Source: Methylosinus sp. H3A (lineage in GTDB: Bacteria; Pseudomonadota; Alphaproteobacteria; Rhizobiales; Beijerinckiaceae). From it: DNA of 64,000 nucleotides. The position numbers and the translations under genes were made by a program. Each line of letters starts with the position of its first letter. Position 1 is the first letter of the stretch. The notes under the pieces were generated by a model. It had not been told where the DNA came from and did not search any database. It worked only from the letters and a program-made list of their open reading frames with translations. This document shows positions 1 through 9,495 of this stretch, in pieces. Location: assembly GCF_015709455.1 (NCBI RefSeq), contig NZ_JADNQW010000005.1, forward strand, positions 3,802,001-3,866,000, read 5' to 3'.

Positions 1-186
1 AATGACCTTGATGTCATTGAGAGGATAAGCGTCGACGTCCAGATCGACATCTGCCTCGACATGCTCGACCTGCATCCCAGAAACCGTCGGCGCATATGAA
101 ATTGAGAAGGTTTTGGCATACTCATATCGAGCGCCCTGGGAGTCTATGATGAGGTGCGCGCCATTTCCGACGGTCGCCGTCTGGCT
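1..186 (-). pseudogene. P-domain-like continuation of the RTX subtilase, cut off by an in-frame TAA
   Basis: Reading on the minus strand past the TAA at 189-187 in the same frame, the sequence stays open for 62 codons to the window edge. The residues include VEHVEADVDLDVDAYPLNDI, which resembles the start of a proprotein-convertase P (homoB) domain, where V-x-V-D-L is followed by a strand and D-(I/L)-x-I/V. P domains usually follow the S8 catalytic domain directly, as here. I infer that this is the original C-terminal part of the upstream protease, now separated by a nonsense codon. Its 3' end lies outside the window. Confidence 0.6.
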
Positions 187-3100
187 TTATCCCCAGCCGG
201 TCTCCAGCAGAGCGCCGACGGTCTTCTGGCCCTGCCAGCTTTCGGCCAAGCGCACGGCGGCGCGCGCGTCGATCTCGCCGAAACCGTAATCCCGGCTATA
301 ATGGAGACCGCCGCCATTCCAATTCTTCGCGAGATTGGTCTGCCATGTCGTGGCCGAATCATTCACCTTGCGGGCGGAATAGGCCAGAATATCCTGCACG
401 TCGCGATAGCCGAGATCGGGATTGGCCTCGAGCATGAGGGCCACGACGCCCGAGACGATCGGCGTCGCGAAAGAGGTGCCTTCCGCCGTGGCGTAATCAC
501 TACCGAAGGCCGTGCCCGTCGAACTCGTCAGGATTTCGCTGGTCGAGACGATGTTCGAGCCCGGCGCCGACACGAGGATCGTCTCTCCTCGCGTGCTGAA
601 CGGCCCCGGAGCGATCGTCAGCGACGGAAGATCGGTCTTGGCGTTGATTCCCGCGACCGTAATGCCGTAGAGAGAGTTGGTCTCGTTCAGATCATTGGTG
701 TTGCGTGTCGCGCGATCATTGCCCGCGGCAAAGACCAAAACAGTACCCTTGCCTCCGCGGCCCTGACTGACCGCTTCGTAATAGGCGCTCTCATAAGCCG
801 GATTGACGAGGAAGCTGTCCAAGAAAGCCGGATTGAAACTCCAGCTGTTGTTCACGACGTCGTAATTCTTCCATAGCCGCAGATTTACGAGATTTGTGGT
901 CGCGTCGGTCGGCAGCGAGACCGAGCCGACGGTGGCGTCATAGGCGACGCCGACAACGCCCTCGCCGTCCCGAGCAGCGCCGATCACCCCGGCGACCAGC
1001 GTCGCATGAGCTCCATAACGCTCTACTCCCGGGTCGCCATTGTTCTTGATCGACTCCCGGGCGTTCGCCGCAAGGTCCGGATGCGTCCGGTCGACGTTTC
1101 CGCTAGGATCGAAAACAGCGACCTTGACGCCCTTGCCGGTATAGTCCTTCCACACCGGGAGTATATTGATCTCCGGCAGATACCATTGCTGATCGAACAG
1201 TTCCTCGGACGGGAGATCTGGCGTGTGGAGATAGACCGCGCCGGTCACTTCGGCCGTATTGGTCGTGCCGACCTGCTGCACGATCGCGCCTGTCTTTCCG
1301 GCGCTGTCCGATACATGATATTTGAATTTCATCACGCCGGCGAAGCCGGCCGTCGGCGTAAAAGTGATGGTCGCGCCTTCGGCGGACAGCGCCGCCACGC
1401 CGCCGACCACAGCGCCGCTCGCGCCCCGCGCGATCGTATTGCCGTTCACATCGAGAAGCTCGCGAATCGACAGCGACAGGCCGGCGTAATTCTTGTCATT
1501 GGCGAGAAGGGCAGCGGCCGCGATCACATAAGGGCCGGAGCCGGACACTTGGATGCGATCGTTCACCGGCATGCCATAGCCGTAATTGGGCAGGCTCGCG
1601 TTCACCGGCACCTGACTGATGTCGGTGAAATCGAGCGCCGAAATGTCCTTTAGAATATCGGTTCCGTCACGCCCCGCCTGACTGTCCGCGATGGTGAAGG
1701 TCCCGTCGGCGTTGCGCGTGAAGCTGTATTCGGAGAAGGAGCCGCGATAGCGCGCCACCGTATAGCCGCCGGTTCCGATCAAGAGATCATTGCCCTCGTC
1801 GCCTTCGAGCATATTGGCGCCGCTCGCCCCCGACACCGCGCCGCCGACCAGCGTGTCGTCGCCGCCCTCGCCGAACACGAGATCGTCGCCCTCGCCGCCG
1901 AAGATCAGATCGCGGCCGTCGCCGCCGCGCAGAATGTCATTGCCGCGTCCGCCGTCGATATAGTCGTCGCCCGCTCCGCCGCCGATCGCGTCATTGGCGA
2001 TTCCGCCGATGAGAATGTCATTTCCTCCGGCGCCGTCGAGGAAGGCGTTCGCCGTCATGCCCGAGGCGTTGAACACATCGTCGCCGATGTCGCCGATCGC
2101 CTCCTCCACATGCGCCGCTGCCAGATCGAGCGTCACGCCGCGCGTGTCGTTCACCTTGACGATGTCGAAGCCGCCGCCGCCGTCTATATTGGCCTGCGCC
2201 GTGGCGGCGTTGATGAGCAGCACGTCATTGCCCGCGCCGCCTCGCAGCGTCAGCGATCCGCTGCCGCCGCCGAGCCAATAGGAGCGCATATCGGTCGCGT
2301 CGACCAGGAAGCTGTCATTGCCCGTCGTCGAATAAAAGGCGTTGGGATGGGTTCCGTCGGCCAGCGTGAAGCTCGAGGCGGTGATCGAATGGCCGGCGCC
2401 ATCCGTCACCACATAGGAGGTGACGCTCGCCGCGCCTTCGGATTTGATCACCGTCGCGCCGCCGAGAGTGCTGGTCGTGATCGCCGCGCCTTCGACCTGA
2501 AAATCGACGCTCGCGATTTGTCCGGTCGTCCCGTCGGTCTTGGTGAAGGTCGTGCGGTTCAATATGTCGTTGCCGGCGATGTTCTCGCCCGTGTTTCCGG
2601 CTCCGACGAGGCTGATCGAGGCGACGCCGAGCTCGCCGAGCGTCTTCAACTCGCCGGCGTCGGTCTTGGCGTCGTGATTCGCGTCGACCCACACGCGCAG
2701 ATCATCGAAATAGAGACGGCCGGTGGCCGCATTGGTGAGCGAGGTGGCGCGGGAGAAGCTGGTCGCGCCCGGCTGCGCGAGGCTGGCGAGGGCGGCTATG
2801 CCATCGGCGAAACTTCCGCCGTTGTAATGGACGGAGATGGTTTCCTTGATGCTGTCGATCTTGCCATTGCCATCGAGATCGAGCGCGAGAATTCCGTCGT
2901 GATCGGCGACCCAGCCGGTCTGATGCAGTTTGCCGTCGCCGAGCGTGTCGAAGAAGATGTTGGTCTCGATCCAGCTCGTCAGCTCGATTCCGTCGCCGTC
3001 GAGATCGAGGACCAGAGGATCGATGTTTTGCAGCGTTGTGGCTTGCGCCTCGAGCGCGCTGTACCGGAATGCCGTGAGATAATTATTCGGCGTGCCGACG

Positions 3101-4923
3101 ATCTCCGGCGTGCCAACATAGACGCCGCCGTTATTGTCGATTCGCTGCGCGAAATCATCGAAAGCCGCCTGCACGGTCTGGCGGGCCCAATTGACATTGC
3201 CGGTGACGAGATAGTTCTGCGCGACGGGGAGATAGCCGTTAGTGTTGATATTGGGCGTCGCCGCGTGGAACGCGCCGGAGGCGAAGCCGAGCCCGCCAGG
3301 CGCATTGGGCTGCGGATCGGCGAGCGCCGGATTCTGCTGCGCCGGCGCGCCGTTCGACCAGTTGCCACCGCCCACGTCGAGGCGGGAGTTGTCGGCCGCG
3401 CCGGAAGGATTTGTGACGCCGACCGTGGAATCGACGGTAGCCTGCAAGGCCGAGACGCCATTCAGAGCTTGGCTGACGCTGGAAGGCTCGACTGCGACGA
3501 AGCGCGTCCCGGTCAAAACCAGATTGCCGTTGGCGTCGAGCGAATAGACATGATCGAGCTCGCCCACGGCATTACGGTAGAAAGGCACATTCAATCGACC
3601 ATCCGTCCAGCTGACGCCGCTCGGAGCGCCGGTCAAATCGAGCGTCGTCGATCCGAAATGAGCGACGATGCTGGAACCGATCGTGATCGATCCGGCCGCC
3701 GCCCCATTCTGGTCGAGAATGCCGACGCCGTAATTTCCGCCGACCAACGTCAGGCTCCCGATGGCGGCCTGATCGAATGTCGCGACCGTCCCTCCATCGG
3801 AGTTGACGAATTCGAGCAGACCCGCAGCCGAACCATCCGGTCTCGGCGCCGTCGTCAATAATAGGCCGGAGGCTCGATCGACGATCAAAAGATGGCCTGC
3901 GCCCGATGTGAGCGTCGCCGATTGCGATCCGAGCGAGTAGGCGTTCGTCACAACATTAACCAGGCCGCCTTCGACGAGCAATGTTCCGCTCGCGTCATTG
4001 TTCAACCGCGCCAGAATGCTTCCCGTGACGCCCGGCAGACCGAGTGCTTGCGCGATCGAGCCGTAGGTGTCGCCGGGCCGAACGAAATAGAGGCCGGCGA
4101 GATCGGTTTCGATGTCGTTCAAAAGACTACCGACGGCGGATGTGTTGAAACTGTTCGCAGCGGTGGTTTCCCCGAACAGTCGGAGCATTGCCTTCCAACC
4201 ACCGGAAATCGCATTATCCACGAGGTCGGCCGTGCCGCTCAGCGCGTCAATGGCCATGTCGGCCCCGTGGTGAAGCTGCGCGTCCAGCTTGGCGATGCTG
4301 CGGTCGAGCGAATCGCGCTGTTCCGGCGAAAGCCCCAAGGCCGTGCCCGCAAAAAATGCGGCCGTCGTGTCGAGAGCGTTGAGGTGATTTAAAAACGCCT
4401 CGCGCTGCTCGGCGGGCGTCAAGGTCAGAATATAGGAATTGTCGTTGAAGCCTGTCGCTATTCCGCTGATCTCGGTCGGCACCGCCCCGCCCCAGGCGGC
4501 GCGGCTGAGACCCAGGCTCTGGAGGCCGGTACCGGCGTCTATTTTTTGGATGTCCTTAAAATTCGGGAGCGATCTGTCGGGTCGGATGTCATCGAAAAAA
4601 GCTTTAGCGACCGCGTCCGACGACGCCTGTTGTTCTGGACCGAACAGATCGATGATCTGGCCTCGCTCATAGGCGAGCGCGGCTTGATTATTCGCCCGGA
4701 TGAGCACGGCGACCGGATTTTGTGCGCCCGAGTTGACCTGCTCCGCTATCCCGAGCCAACGCACCACGTCTTGGTCATCCGGATTCAAAACGAGGCCGCC
4801 ATATGTGCTTTGGAGATCGTTCAGAGCAATCGTATATGCTTGAGCGTATCGCTGCGAATTGCCGGCGTTCGATATAAGCGTGTTGATTTGGCTCAAAGCC
4901 TCGGACGACAGACGAAGCGTCAT
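187..4923 (-). CDS. Large RTX-type calcium-binding protein with LysM-like and C-terminal subtilase (S8) domains
   Basis: 1,578 aa, predicted to be exported. In order: a helical N-terminus; a LysM-like motif (FVRPGDTYGSIAQ) near residue 280; paired Ca-binding loops LDLDGDGIEL and LDLDGNGKID near 640 and 680; glycine-rich RTX nonapeptides (GGAGDDYIDGGRGNDILRGG) near 960-1030; a cadherin-like segment near 1110-1200; and a subtilisin domain from about 1265. The S8 triad is readable: Asp in VAVFDPSG, His in GAHATLVAG, Ser in GTSFATP, and the oxyanion Asn in FAAGND. There is no Sec signal; RTX proteins normally leave through type I secretion, but no transporter is in the window. The ATG at 4923 has GGAGAG five bases upstream and overlaps the stop of the preceding gene (ATGA), so the longer 5055 start is unlikely. 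The frame ends at a TAA beyond which P-domain-like codons continue. Confidence 0.85.
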   Translation of the reverse strand: MTLRLSSEALSQINTLISNAGNSQRYAQAYTIALNDLQSTYGGLVLNPDDQDVVRWLGIAEQVNSGAQNPVAVLIRANNQAALAYERGQIIDLFGPEQQASSDAVAKAFFDDIRPDRSLPNFKDIQKIDAGTGLQSLGLSRAAWGGAVPTEISGIATGFNDNSYILTLTPAEQREAFLNHLNALDTTAAFFAGTALGLSPEQRDSLDRSIAKLDAQLHHGADMAIDALSGTADLVDNAISGGWKAMLRLFGETTAANSFNTSAVGSLLNDIETDLAGLYFVRPGDTYGSIAQALGLPGVTGSILARLNNDASGTLLVEGGLVNVVTNAYSLGSQSATLTSGAGHLLIVDRASGLLLTTAPRPDGSAAGLLEFVNSDGGTVATFDQAAIGSLTLVGGNYGVGILDQNGAAAGSITIGSSIVAHFGSTTLDLTGAPSGVSWTDGRLNVPFYRNAVGELDHVYSLDANGNLVLTGTRFVAVEPSSVSQALNGVSALQATVDSTVGVTNPSGAADNSRLDVGGGNWSNGAPAQQNPALADPQPNAPGGLGFASGAFHAATPNINTNGYLPVAQNYLVTGNVNWARQTVQAAFDDFAQRIDNNGGVYVGTPEIVGTPNNYLTAFRYSALEAQATTLQNIDPLVLDLDGDGIELTSWIETNIFFDTLGDGKLHQTGWVADHDGILALDLDGNGKIDSIKETISVHYNGGSFADGIAALASLAQPGATSFSRATSLTNAATGRLYFDDLRVWVDANHDAKTDAGELKTLGELGVASISLVGAGNTGENIAGNDILNRTTFTKTDGTTGQIASVDFQVEGAAITTSTLGGATVIKSEGAASVTSYVVTDGAGHSITASSFTLADGTHPNAFYSTTGNDSFLVDATDMRSYWLGGGSGSLTLRGGAGNDVLLINAATAQANIDGGGGFDIVKVNDTRGVTLDLAAAHVEEAIGDIGDDVFNASGMTANAFLDGAGGNDILIGGIANDAIGGGAGDDYIDGGRGNDILRGGDGRDLIFGGEGDDLVFGEGGDDTLVGGAVSGASGANMLEGDEGNDLLIGTGGYTVARYRGSFSEYSFTRNADGTFTIADSQAGRDGTDILKDISALDFTDISQVPVNASLPNYGYGMPVNDRIQVSGSGPYVIAAAALLANDKNYAGLSLSIRELLDVNGNTIARGASGAVVGGVAALSAEGATITFTPTAGFAGVMKFKYHVSDSAGKTGAIVQQVGTTNTAEVTGAVYLHTPDLPSEELFDQQWYLPEINILPVWKDYTGKGVKVAVFDPSGNVDRTHPDLAANARESIKNNGDPGVERYGAHATLVAGVIGAARDGEGVVGVAYDATVGSVSLPTDATTNLVNLRLWKNYDVVNNSWSFNPAFLDSFLVNPAYESAYYEAVSQGRGGKGTVLVFAAGNDRATRNTNDLNETNSLYGITVAGINAKTDLPSLTIAPGPFSTRGETILVSAPGSNIVSTSEILTSSTGTAFGSDYATAEGTSFATPIVSGVVALMLEANPDLGYRDVQDILAYSARKVNDSATTWQTNLAKNWNGGGLHYSRDYGFGEIDARAAVRLAESWQGQKTVGALLETGWG
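2003..3009. repeat. 1,007-bp direct repeat, copy inside the RTX gene
   Basis: This segment of the RTX gene recurs at 6652-7658 with a constant offset of 4,649 bases, and appears identical by eye. It covers the Ca-binding loops and the start of the RTX region. Near-identity implies recent duplication or ongoing gene conversion. Confidence 0.9.
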
Positions 4924-5732
4924 TGTATCTCTCCGACATAAAACGAATGAAACAAATGCATGATTCCGTCGTGAATCTCGCGCCAGTGAGGCAGCAGATA
5001 TTTCTTGTAGCGATACAGGAACGGCGTCCCATGAACGTCGATATAGACCCGGCACAGGTCTATTTTGTCGCCGTCTTCCTGTGGGCAGCCAATGACGACC
5101 GAGCTTTCGTCAGAATCACCGCGGAAGACGTAGACATCCTTCGGAACCAGCGAAATCCTGGTTGCGACTTTGACGAGCCCATATGGCCCTGCCTGCGCCG
5201 CCTGCGCCGCGTCTCTGATCGCCGGCCCGTTTCGCGCGGAGGGTTCGTTTCTGCTACCAGGCCCGAGAGAGTCCAAGATGATCGTATTCGGACAGGCACC
5301 CAGAGGCTTGTAGCAACGAATGGTGGCGGGCGTAGCTCCGGTCAACTCTGGGAAAGTCGTGACAATCGTGAGTGACGCCGTGTTGGTGTAATTCTCGGGG
5401 TCCGTATACGTCTTGTAAAGCATGGCTATCTCAAGGAAATTCCTTGGAATGCGCCATCGATTTCCGCTCATGCGGATGTCGACCGGCGTCGTCTCCAACG
5501 ACGGCGCCCCCGTGAATTGCGGCGCCGATATCGTGTCGTCCTGTGACGCGTCCCGAGCCATCGCCGCCTCGCCCGACAGTGCAAGAATCGAAAGAAGCAA
5601 CGCAAATCGCGTCGCGAGCAGCCTGATTGATCCCACGCAATGTCCAAGGCGAGAAATCATTTCATGGAGCCGACTCGGACGATCCGAGTCGCGCAAACGA
5701 GAGGCCCATTCGCAAATCGTTTTACGTCTCAC
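4920..5732 (-). CDS. Exported protein of unknown function, translationally coupled to the RTX subtilase
   Basis: About 245-270 aa. I do not recognise the family. A hydrophobic stretch (LLATRFALLLSILALSGEAAMA) after a basic segment looks like a Sec signal peptide, so the product is probably periplasmic or secreted. The mature part has two cysteines in RCYKPLGACPN and one in VIGCPQE. Its TGA overlaps the RTX ATG (ATGA), which predicts coupled translation and a related role, perhaps as accessory or inhibitor of the protease (inference). The GTG at 5732 has GGAGAG five bases upstream; the ATG at 5660 gives a more usual signal peptide but has no clear ribosome site. A frameshifted paralogue lies directly upstream. 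Confidence 0.7.
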   Translation of the reverse strand: MRRKTICEWASRLRDSDRPSRLHEMISRLGHCVGSIRLLATRFALLLSILALSGEAAMARDASQDDTISAPQFTGAPSLETTPVDIRMSGNRWRIPRNFLEIAMLYKTYTDPENYTNTASLTIVTTFPELTGATPATIRCYKPLGACPNTIILDSLGPGSRNEPSARNGPAIRDAAQAAQAGPYGLVKVATRISLVPKDVYVFRGDSDESSVVIGCPQEDGDKIDLCRVYIDVHGTPFLYRYKKYLLPHWREIHDGIMHLFHSFYVGEIQ

Positions 5733-6487
5733 CGCATCTCTCCGACATAAAACGAATCGAGCAGGCGAGTGATTCCGTCGTGAATCTTGCGCCAGTGGGG
5801 CAGCAGATATTTCTCATAGCGATACAGGAACGGCGTCCCATGAAAGTCGACATAGATTCGGCAAAGGTCTACTCTTGTCATGGTCTTCTTGCGGGCACCC
5901 GATGACGACCGAGCTTTCATCGGAGTCGCCGCGGAAGACGTAGACGTCCCTCGGAACTAGCGAAATTCTGGTCGCGACTTTGACGAGCCCATATGGCCCT
6001 GCCTGCGGCGCCTGCGCGGCATCTCTGATCGCCGGCCTGTTTCGCACGGCGGGTTCGTCGTTGTTGTCTTGCCCAAGAAAGTCCACAAGAATTGTATTCT
6101 GACAAGCGCCCAGAGGCTTGTAGCAACGAATGGTGGCGGGCGTAGCTCCCTAAATTCAGGAAAAGTCGTGACGATCGTCAGCACCGCCTCGTTCACATAA
6201 TTCGTGATGTCGATATACCTCTTGTGAAGCCTCGCCGTTTCGAGGAAATTCCTCGGAATGCGCCATCGCTTGCCACTCATGCGGATATCGACCGGCGTCG
6301 TCTCCAACGACGGCGCCCCCGTGAATTGCGGTGCCGATATCGTGTCGTCCTGTGACGCGTCCCGAGCCATCGCCACCTCGCCCAACAGTGCAAGAATCGA
6401 AAGAAGCAACGCAAATCGCGTCGCGAGCAGCCTGATTGATCCAGTGTAATGTTCACGATGAAGAGTCATTTTTTGAAACCATGTCAC
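5729..6487 (-). pseudogene. Frameshifted tandem copy of the 4920-5732 exported-protein gene
   Basis: The three reading frames here together reproduce the neighbour almost residue for residue: the shared signal region IRLLATRFALLLSILAL, then DASQDDTISAPQFTGAPSL, then GPYGLVKVATRISLVP, then HGTPFLYRY and FYVGEMR. Alignment to the intact copy shows a one-base loss near 6140-6165 (intact 31 bases, here 30) and a one-base gain near 5870-5890. The last codons overlap the GTG of the intact copy (GTGA), mirroring the ATGA overlap between the intact copy and the RTX gene. Tandem duplication followed by decay is the simplest reading. Confidence 0.85.
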
Positions 6488-6651
6488 CTATCGGGCCAGT
6501 CGGCGTCTTCCGTGAACTCTCAACCTATAAGACGATCGAGAACTGCCTAACCCGAAAGAGACTCCAAAAACATTTCCGCGTGACGCAATTCCATTCAATA
6601 GCTCAAACGCCATATCGGCTGCCGCATTCGAGAACACGATCACGGCTCCTG

Positions 6652-7658
6652 CCGCCGATGAGAATGTCATTTCCTCCGGCGCCGTCGAGGAAGGCGTTCG
6701 CCGTCATGCCCGAGGCGTTGAACACATCGTCGCCGATGTCGCCGATCGCCTCCTCCACATGCGCCGCTGCCAGATCGAGCGTCACGCCGCGCGTGTCGTT
6801 CACCTTGACGATGTCGAAGCCGCCGCCGCCGTCTATATTGGCCTGCGCCGTGGCGGCGTTGATGAGCAGCACGTCATTGCCCGCGCCGCCTCGCAGCGTC
6901 AGCGATCCGCTGCCGCCGCCGAGCCAATAGGAGCGCATATCGGTCGCGTCGACCAGGAAGCTGTCATTGCCCGTCGTCGAATAAAAGGCGTTGGGATGGG
7001 TTCCGTCGGCCAGCGTGAAGCTCGAGGCGGTGATCGAATGGCCGGCGCCATCCGTCACCACATAGGAGGTGACGCTCGCCGCGCCTTCGGATTTGATCAC
7101 CGTCGCGCCGCCGAGAGTGCTGGTCGTGATCGCCGCGCCTTCGACCTGAAAATCGACGCTCGCGATTTGTCCGGTCGTCCCGTCGGTCTTGGTGAAGGTC
7201 GTGCGGTTCAATATGTCGTTGCCGGCGATGTTCTCGCCCGTGTTTCCGGCTCCGACGAGGCTGATCGAGGCGACGCCGAGCTCGCCGAGCGTCTTCAACT
7301 CGCCGGCGTCGGTCTTGGCGTCGTGATTCGCGTCGACCCACACGCGCAGATCATCGAAATAGAGACGGCCGGTGGCCGCATTGGTGAGCGAGGTGGCGCG
7401 GGAGAAGCTGGTCGCGCCCGGCTGCGCGAGGCTGGCGAGGGCGGCTATGCCATCGGCGAAACTTCCGCCGTTGTAATGGACGGAGATGGTTTCCTTGATG
7501 CTGTCGATCTTGCCATTGCCATCGAGATCGAGCGCGAGAATTCCGTCGTGATCGGCGACCCAGCCGGTCTGATGCAGTTTGCCGTCGCCGAGCGTGTCGA
7601 AGAAGATGTTGGTCTCGATCCAGCTCGTCAGCTCGATTCCGTCGCCGTCGAGATCGAG
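6652..7658 (-). pseudogene. Partial duplicate of the RTX gene
   Basis: This encodes, from LDLDGDGIELTSW to NAFLDGAGGNDILIGG, the same protein segment as the intact RTX gene. It lacks the N-terminus, most RTX repeats, the cadherin-like part and the protease. The surrounding reading frame (7724-6603) is open only by chance at both edges. It has no start or ribosome site of its own. It abuts an IS110 remnant on the upstream side, which suggests transposition or recombination truncated it. Confidence 0.85.
6652..7658. repeat. 1,007-bp direct repeat, second copy
   Basis: Partner of 2003-3009, at an offset of 4,649 bases. The repeat ends within the same Ca-binding loop codons on one side and at ccgccgat on the other. 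Recombination between the copies would delete the exported-protein genes and part of the RTX gene. Confidence 0.9.
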
Positions 7659-7698
7659 CAAATCGATGTTGAGCGGCGCTCGCCTGCGCCGCACTTTA

Positions 7699-7974
7699 GA
7701 CGGTAGTATCACGAGATGTGGCACTCCTGAAGTGCGAACGAACCTCTATGAGGCGGCGAGTGCGCTCATGGTTCGCTGCAAAAAGTGGTCGGCTTTGAAA
7801 GCTTGGGGAATGAGCATAGCGAAGCGGCGCGGTCACAAGCGCGCCGTCGTCGCCGTTACTCGCAAGCTTGCTGTTGTGATGCACAGAATGTGGCTCGACG
7901 GCACGGAATTCCGCTGGACGCGTGCAGATGGTTCGCAAGGCGACGGCACGCCGGCAATCACTATGGGAGCGTAG
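7699..7974 (+). pseudogene. IS110-family transposase, C-terminal fragment
   Basis: About 91 codons (DGSITRCGTPEVRTNLYEAA ... MHRMWLDGTEFRW) match the C-terminal end of the larger IS110 transposase at 8412-9495 (DGHISKCGDGEERTALYEAA ... MHRMWIVDGAFRI) with clear divergence. It is therefore an older, separate insertion of a related element. The whole N-terminal RuvC-like domain is missing. It sits at the broken end of the RTX duplicate. Confidence 0.85.
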
Positions 7975-8411
7975 CGACTGAACAGATCGATCATGTCGAC
8001 AACAGTTTAACCGCATCCGCTACGGCGGAAAGACGCCCGTGGTGGTGTCGCGGGCCGGAATGAAAGGCCGCTATCTTGCCGGGCCAGCTTGCCGGAAGCC
8101 GCGTGACTGCTCGGCGCACTCCGACTCCTCTTTGGCCAGCATGGCGCCGGCTTCTGGCCAAGCCCGTAGAAATGCATGGACCACCACTGAGCGCAATACG
8201 GCGACACGCTGGATGCTGGTCGACTGCTATTTGACGGCAATTTTGAAAGCGAAGGAGAAATCGAAATGGCTGCACGAAAGACGTTGACAAATAGAGCCCG
8301 ATTAGAAATGCAGACGTAATCGGGCTTGGCGGGAGCGTTTCGGCAGTCGAGCGGAGTGTGGGGCATAGTGGCGGCGGTTCAACGACGATCCGCCGCAAAG
8401 GACGAATTCCC
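7975..8411. other. Non-coding leader of the IS110 element; candidate guide-RNA region
   Basis: There is no convincing gene in these 437 bases. Near the downstream end there is a TTGACA (8284-8289), followed by a perfect 10-bp stem with a 12-base loop (8295-8326), and then about 85 bases before the transposase ATG. Members of the IS110 group are known to encode a bridge RNA in the non-coding end upstream of the transposase. This region has the right place and a stem-loop, but I cannot fold it fully or identify the target- and donor-binding loops. Confidence 0.4.
8295..8326 (+). repeat. Stem-loop in the IS110 leader
   Basis: AGCCCGATTA pairs perfectly with TAATCGGGCT across a 12-base loop. It lies just after a TTGACA and is not followed by a T-run, so a terminator is unlikely. 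Confidence 0.7.
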
Positions 8412-9495
8412 ATGACTTTTTGCGCCGGCCTCGACACTTCTTCGACAAAGACCGCCATCTGCGTGGTGGCGAGCAAAGACGGCGAGACCGTCTTGGAGAC
8501 GACCGTTCCGACCGATCCCGGCGCGATCGCCGCGGCGCTCGAACCCTATTTGCCGCGTCTGGAGCGGATCGGCCACGAAGCTGGCTCGGTGGCACCCTGG
8601 CTGTATCGCGAATTGGCGGCGCTCGGCCTGCCCGTGGTGCTTTTGGAAAGCCGACAGGCGGCCGCCGCTCTGAAGATTCAGCGCAACAAGACCGATCGGA
8701 GCGACGCCCAAGGGCTCGCGCAGCTGGTGCGCACTGACTGGTACAGGCCGGTTCATGTGAAGAGCGTGGACAGCCAGGCTGCGGTTGCTGCTGACGCATC
8801 GGCGCACGCTGAAACGCAAGCTGGTCGACATAGAGAACGAGGTTCGTCAGTCGCTGAAAGTGTTCGGTCTGATGCTGGGGCCGCGCGTTCAACGCAGCTC
8901 GTTCGAGGCGCGCGTGCAAGCGTTGGTGGCGCATGACCGGCTCATTGCCGGCGTGACGGAGTGCATGCTGCGCGCCTGGTCGACGCTGTGGAGCGAATAC
9001 AAGCGGCTGCACACGCTGCTCGTCCAGTTCGTCGGCCGCGACGAGCTCTGCCGCCGCTTCATGGTGATTCCGGGCGTCTGTCCGGTGACGGCTCTGTCGT
9101 TCAAAGCGGCGGTCGACGATCCGACCCGCTTCGCCAAATCCAAGACTGTCGGCGCGCATTTCGGACTGACGTCGCGCCGCATTCAGAGCGGCGATACGAT
9201 CGATATCGACGGCCATATCTCCAAATGCGGCGACGGCGAAGAGCGCACGGCGCTCTACGAAGCGGCCAGCGCCATGCTCGTGCGCTCGAAGAAATGGTGC
9301 GCCGTGAAGGCGTGGGGCGTCAAGATCGCGGTGAAGCGCGGCCACAAGCGCGCCGTCGTCGCGGTGGCGCGCAAGCTCGCCGTCATCATGCATCGGATGT
9401 GGATCGTCGACGGCGCGTTCCGCATCTCGGCGCAGGAAGAGCTCTCGGGCTCGGCGAAAAGCGGAGCGAGGAGGACTCTGGCGATCGCGTCCTGA
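8412..9495 (+). pseudogene. IS110-family transposase, frameshifted
   Basis: The first frame (from ATG 8412) carries the DEDD/RuvC-like domain: Asp in CAGLDTSSTKT, Glu in RIGHEAGS, and Asp residues in NKTDRSDAQGLA. It breaks after VKSVDSQA. The second frame picks up exactly at LRLLLTHRRTLKRKLVD, then carries the IS116/IS110/IS902 domain with VIPGVCPVTALSF and DGHISKCGDGEERTALYEAA. The break lies at 8777-8782 and corresponds to loss of two bases relative to an expected CAG-GCN-CTG. IS110 elements do not normally use frameshifting, so the gene is probably dead. All three catalytic regions remain readable. Confidence 0.85.

Noticed and set aside
2110..3861. 583-codon open frame on the plus strand
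   Set aside because: Antisense to the RTX gene. It is rich in R, A, G and D with no motif, and it is repeated only because the underlying DNA is repeated.
6603..7724. Full 373-codon frame as a functional gene
   Set aside because: Only 6652-7658 is RTX-derived. The ends are chance extensions and there is no ribosome site.
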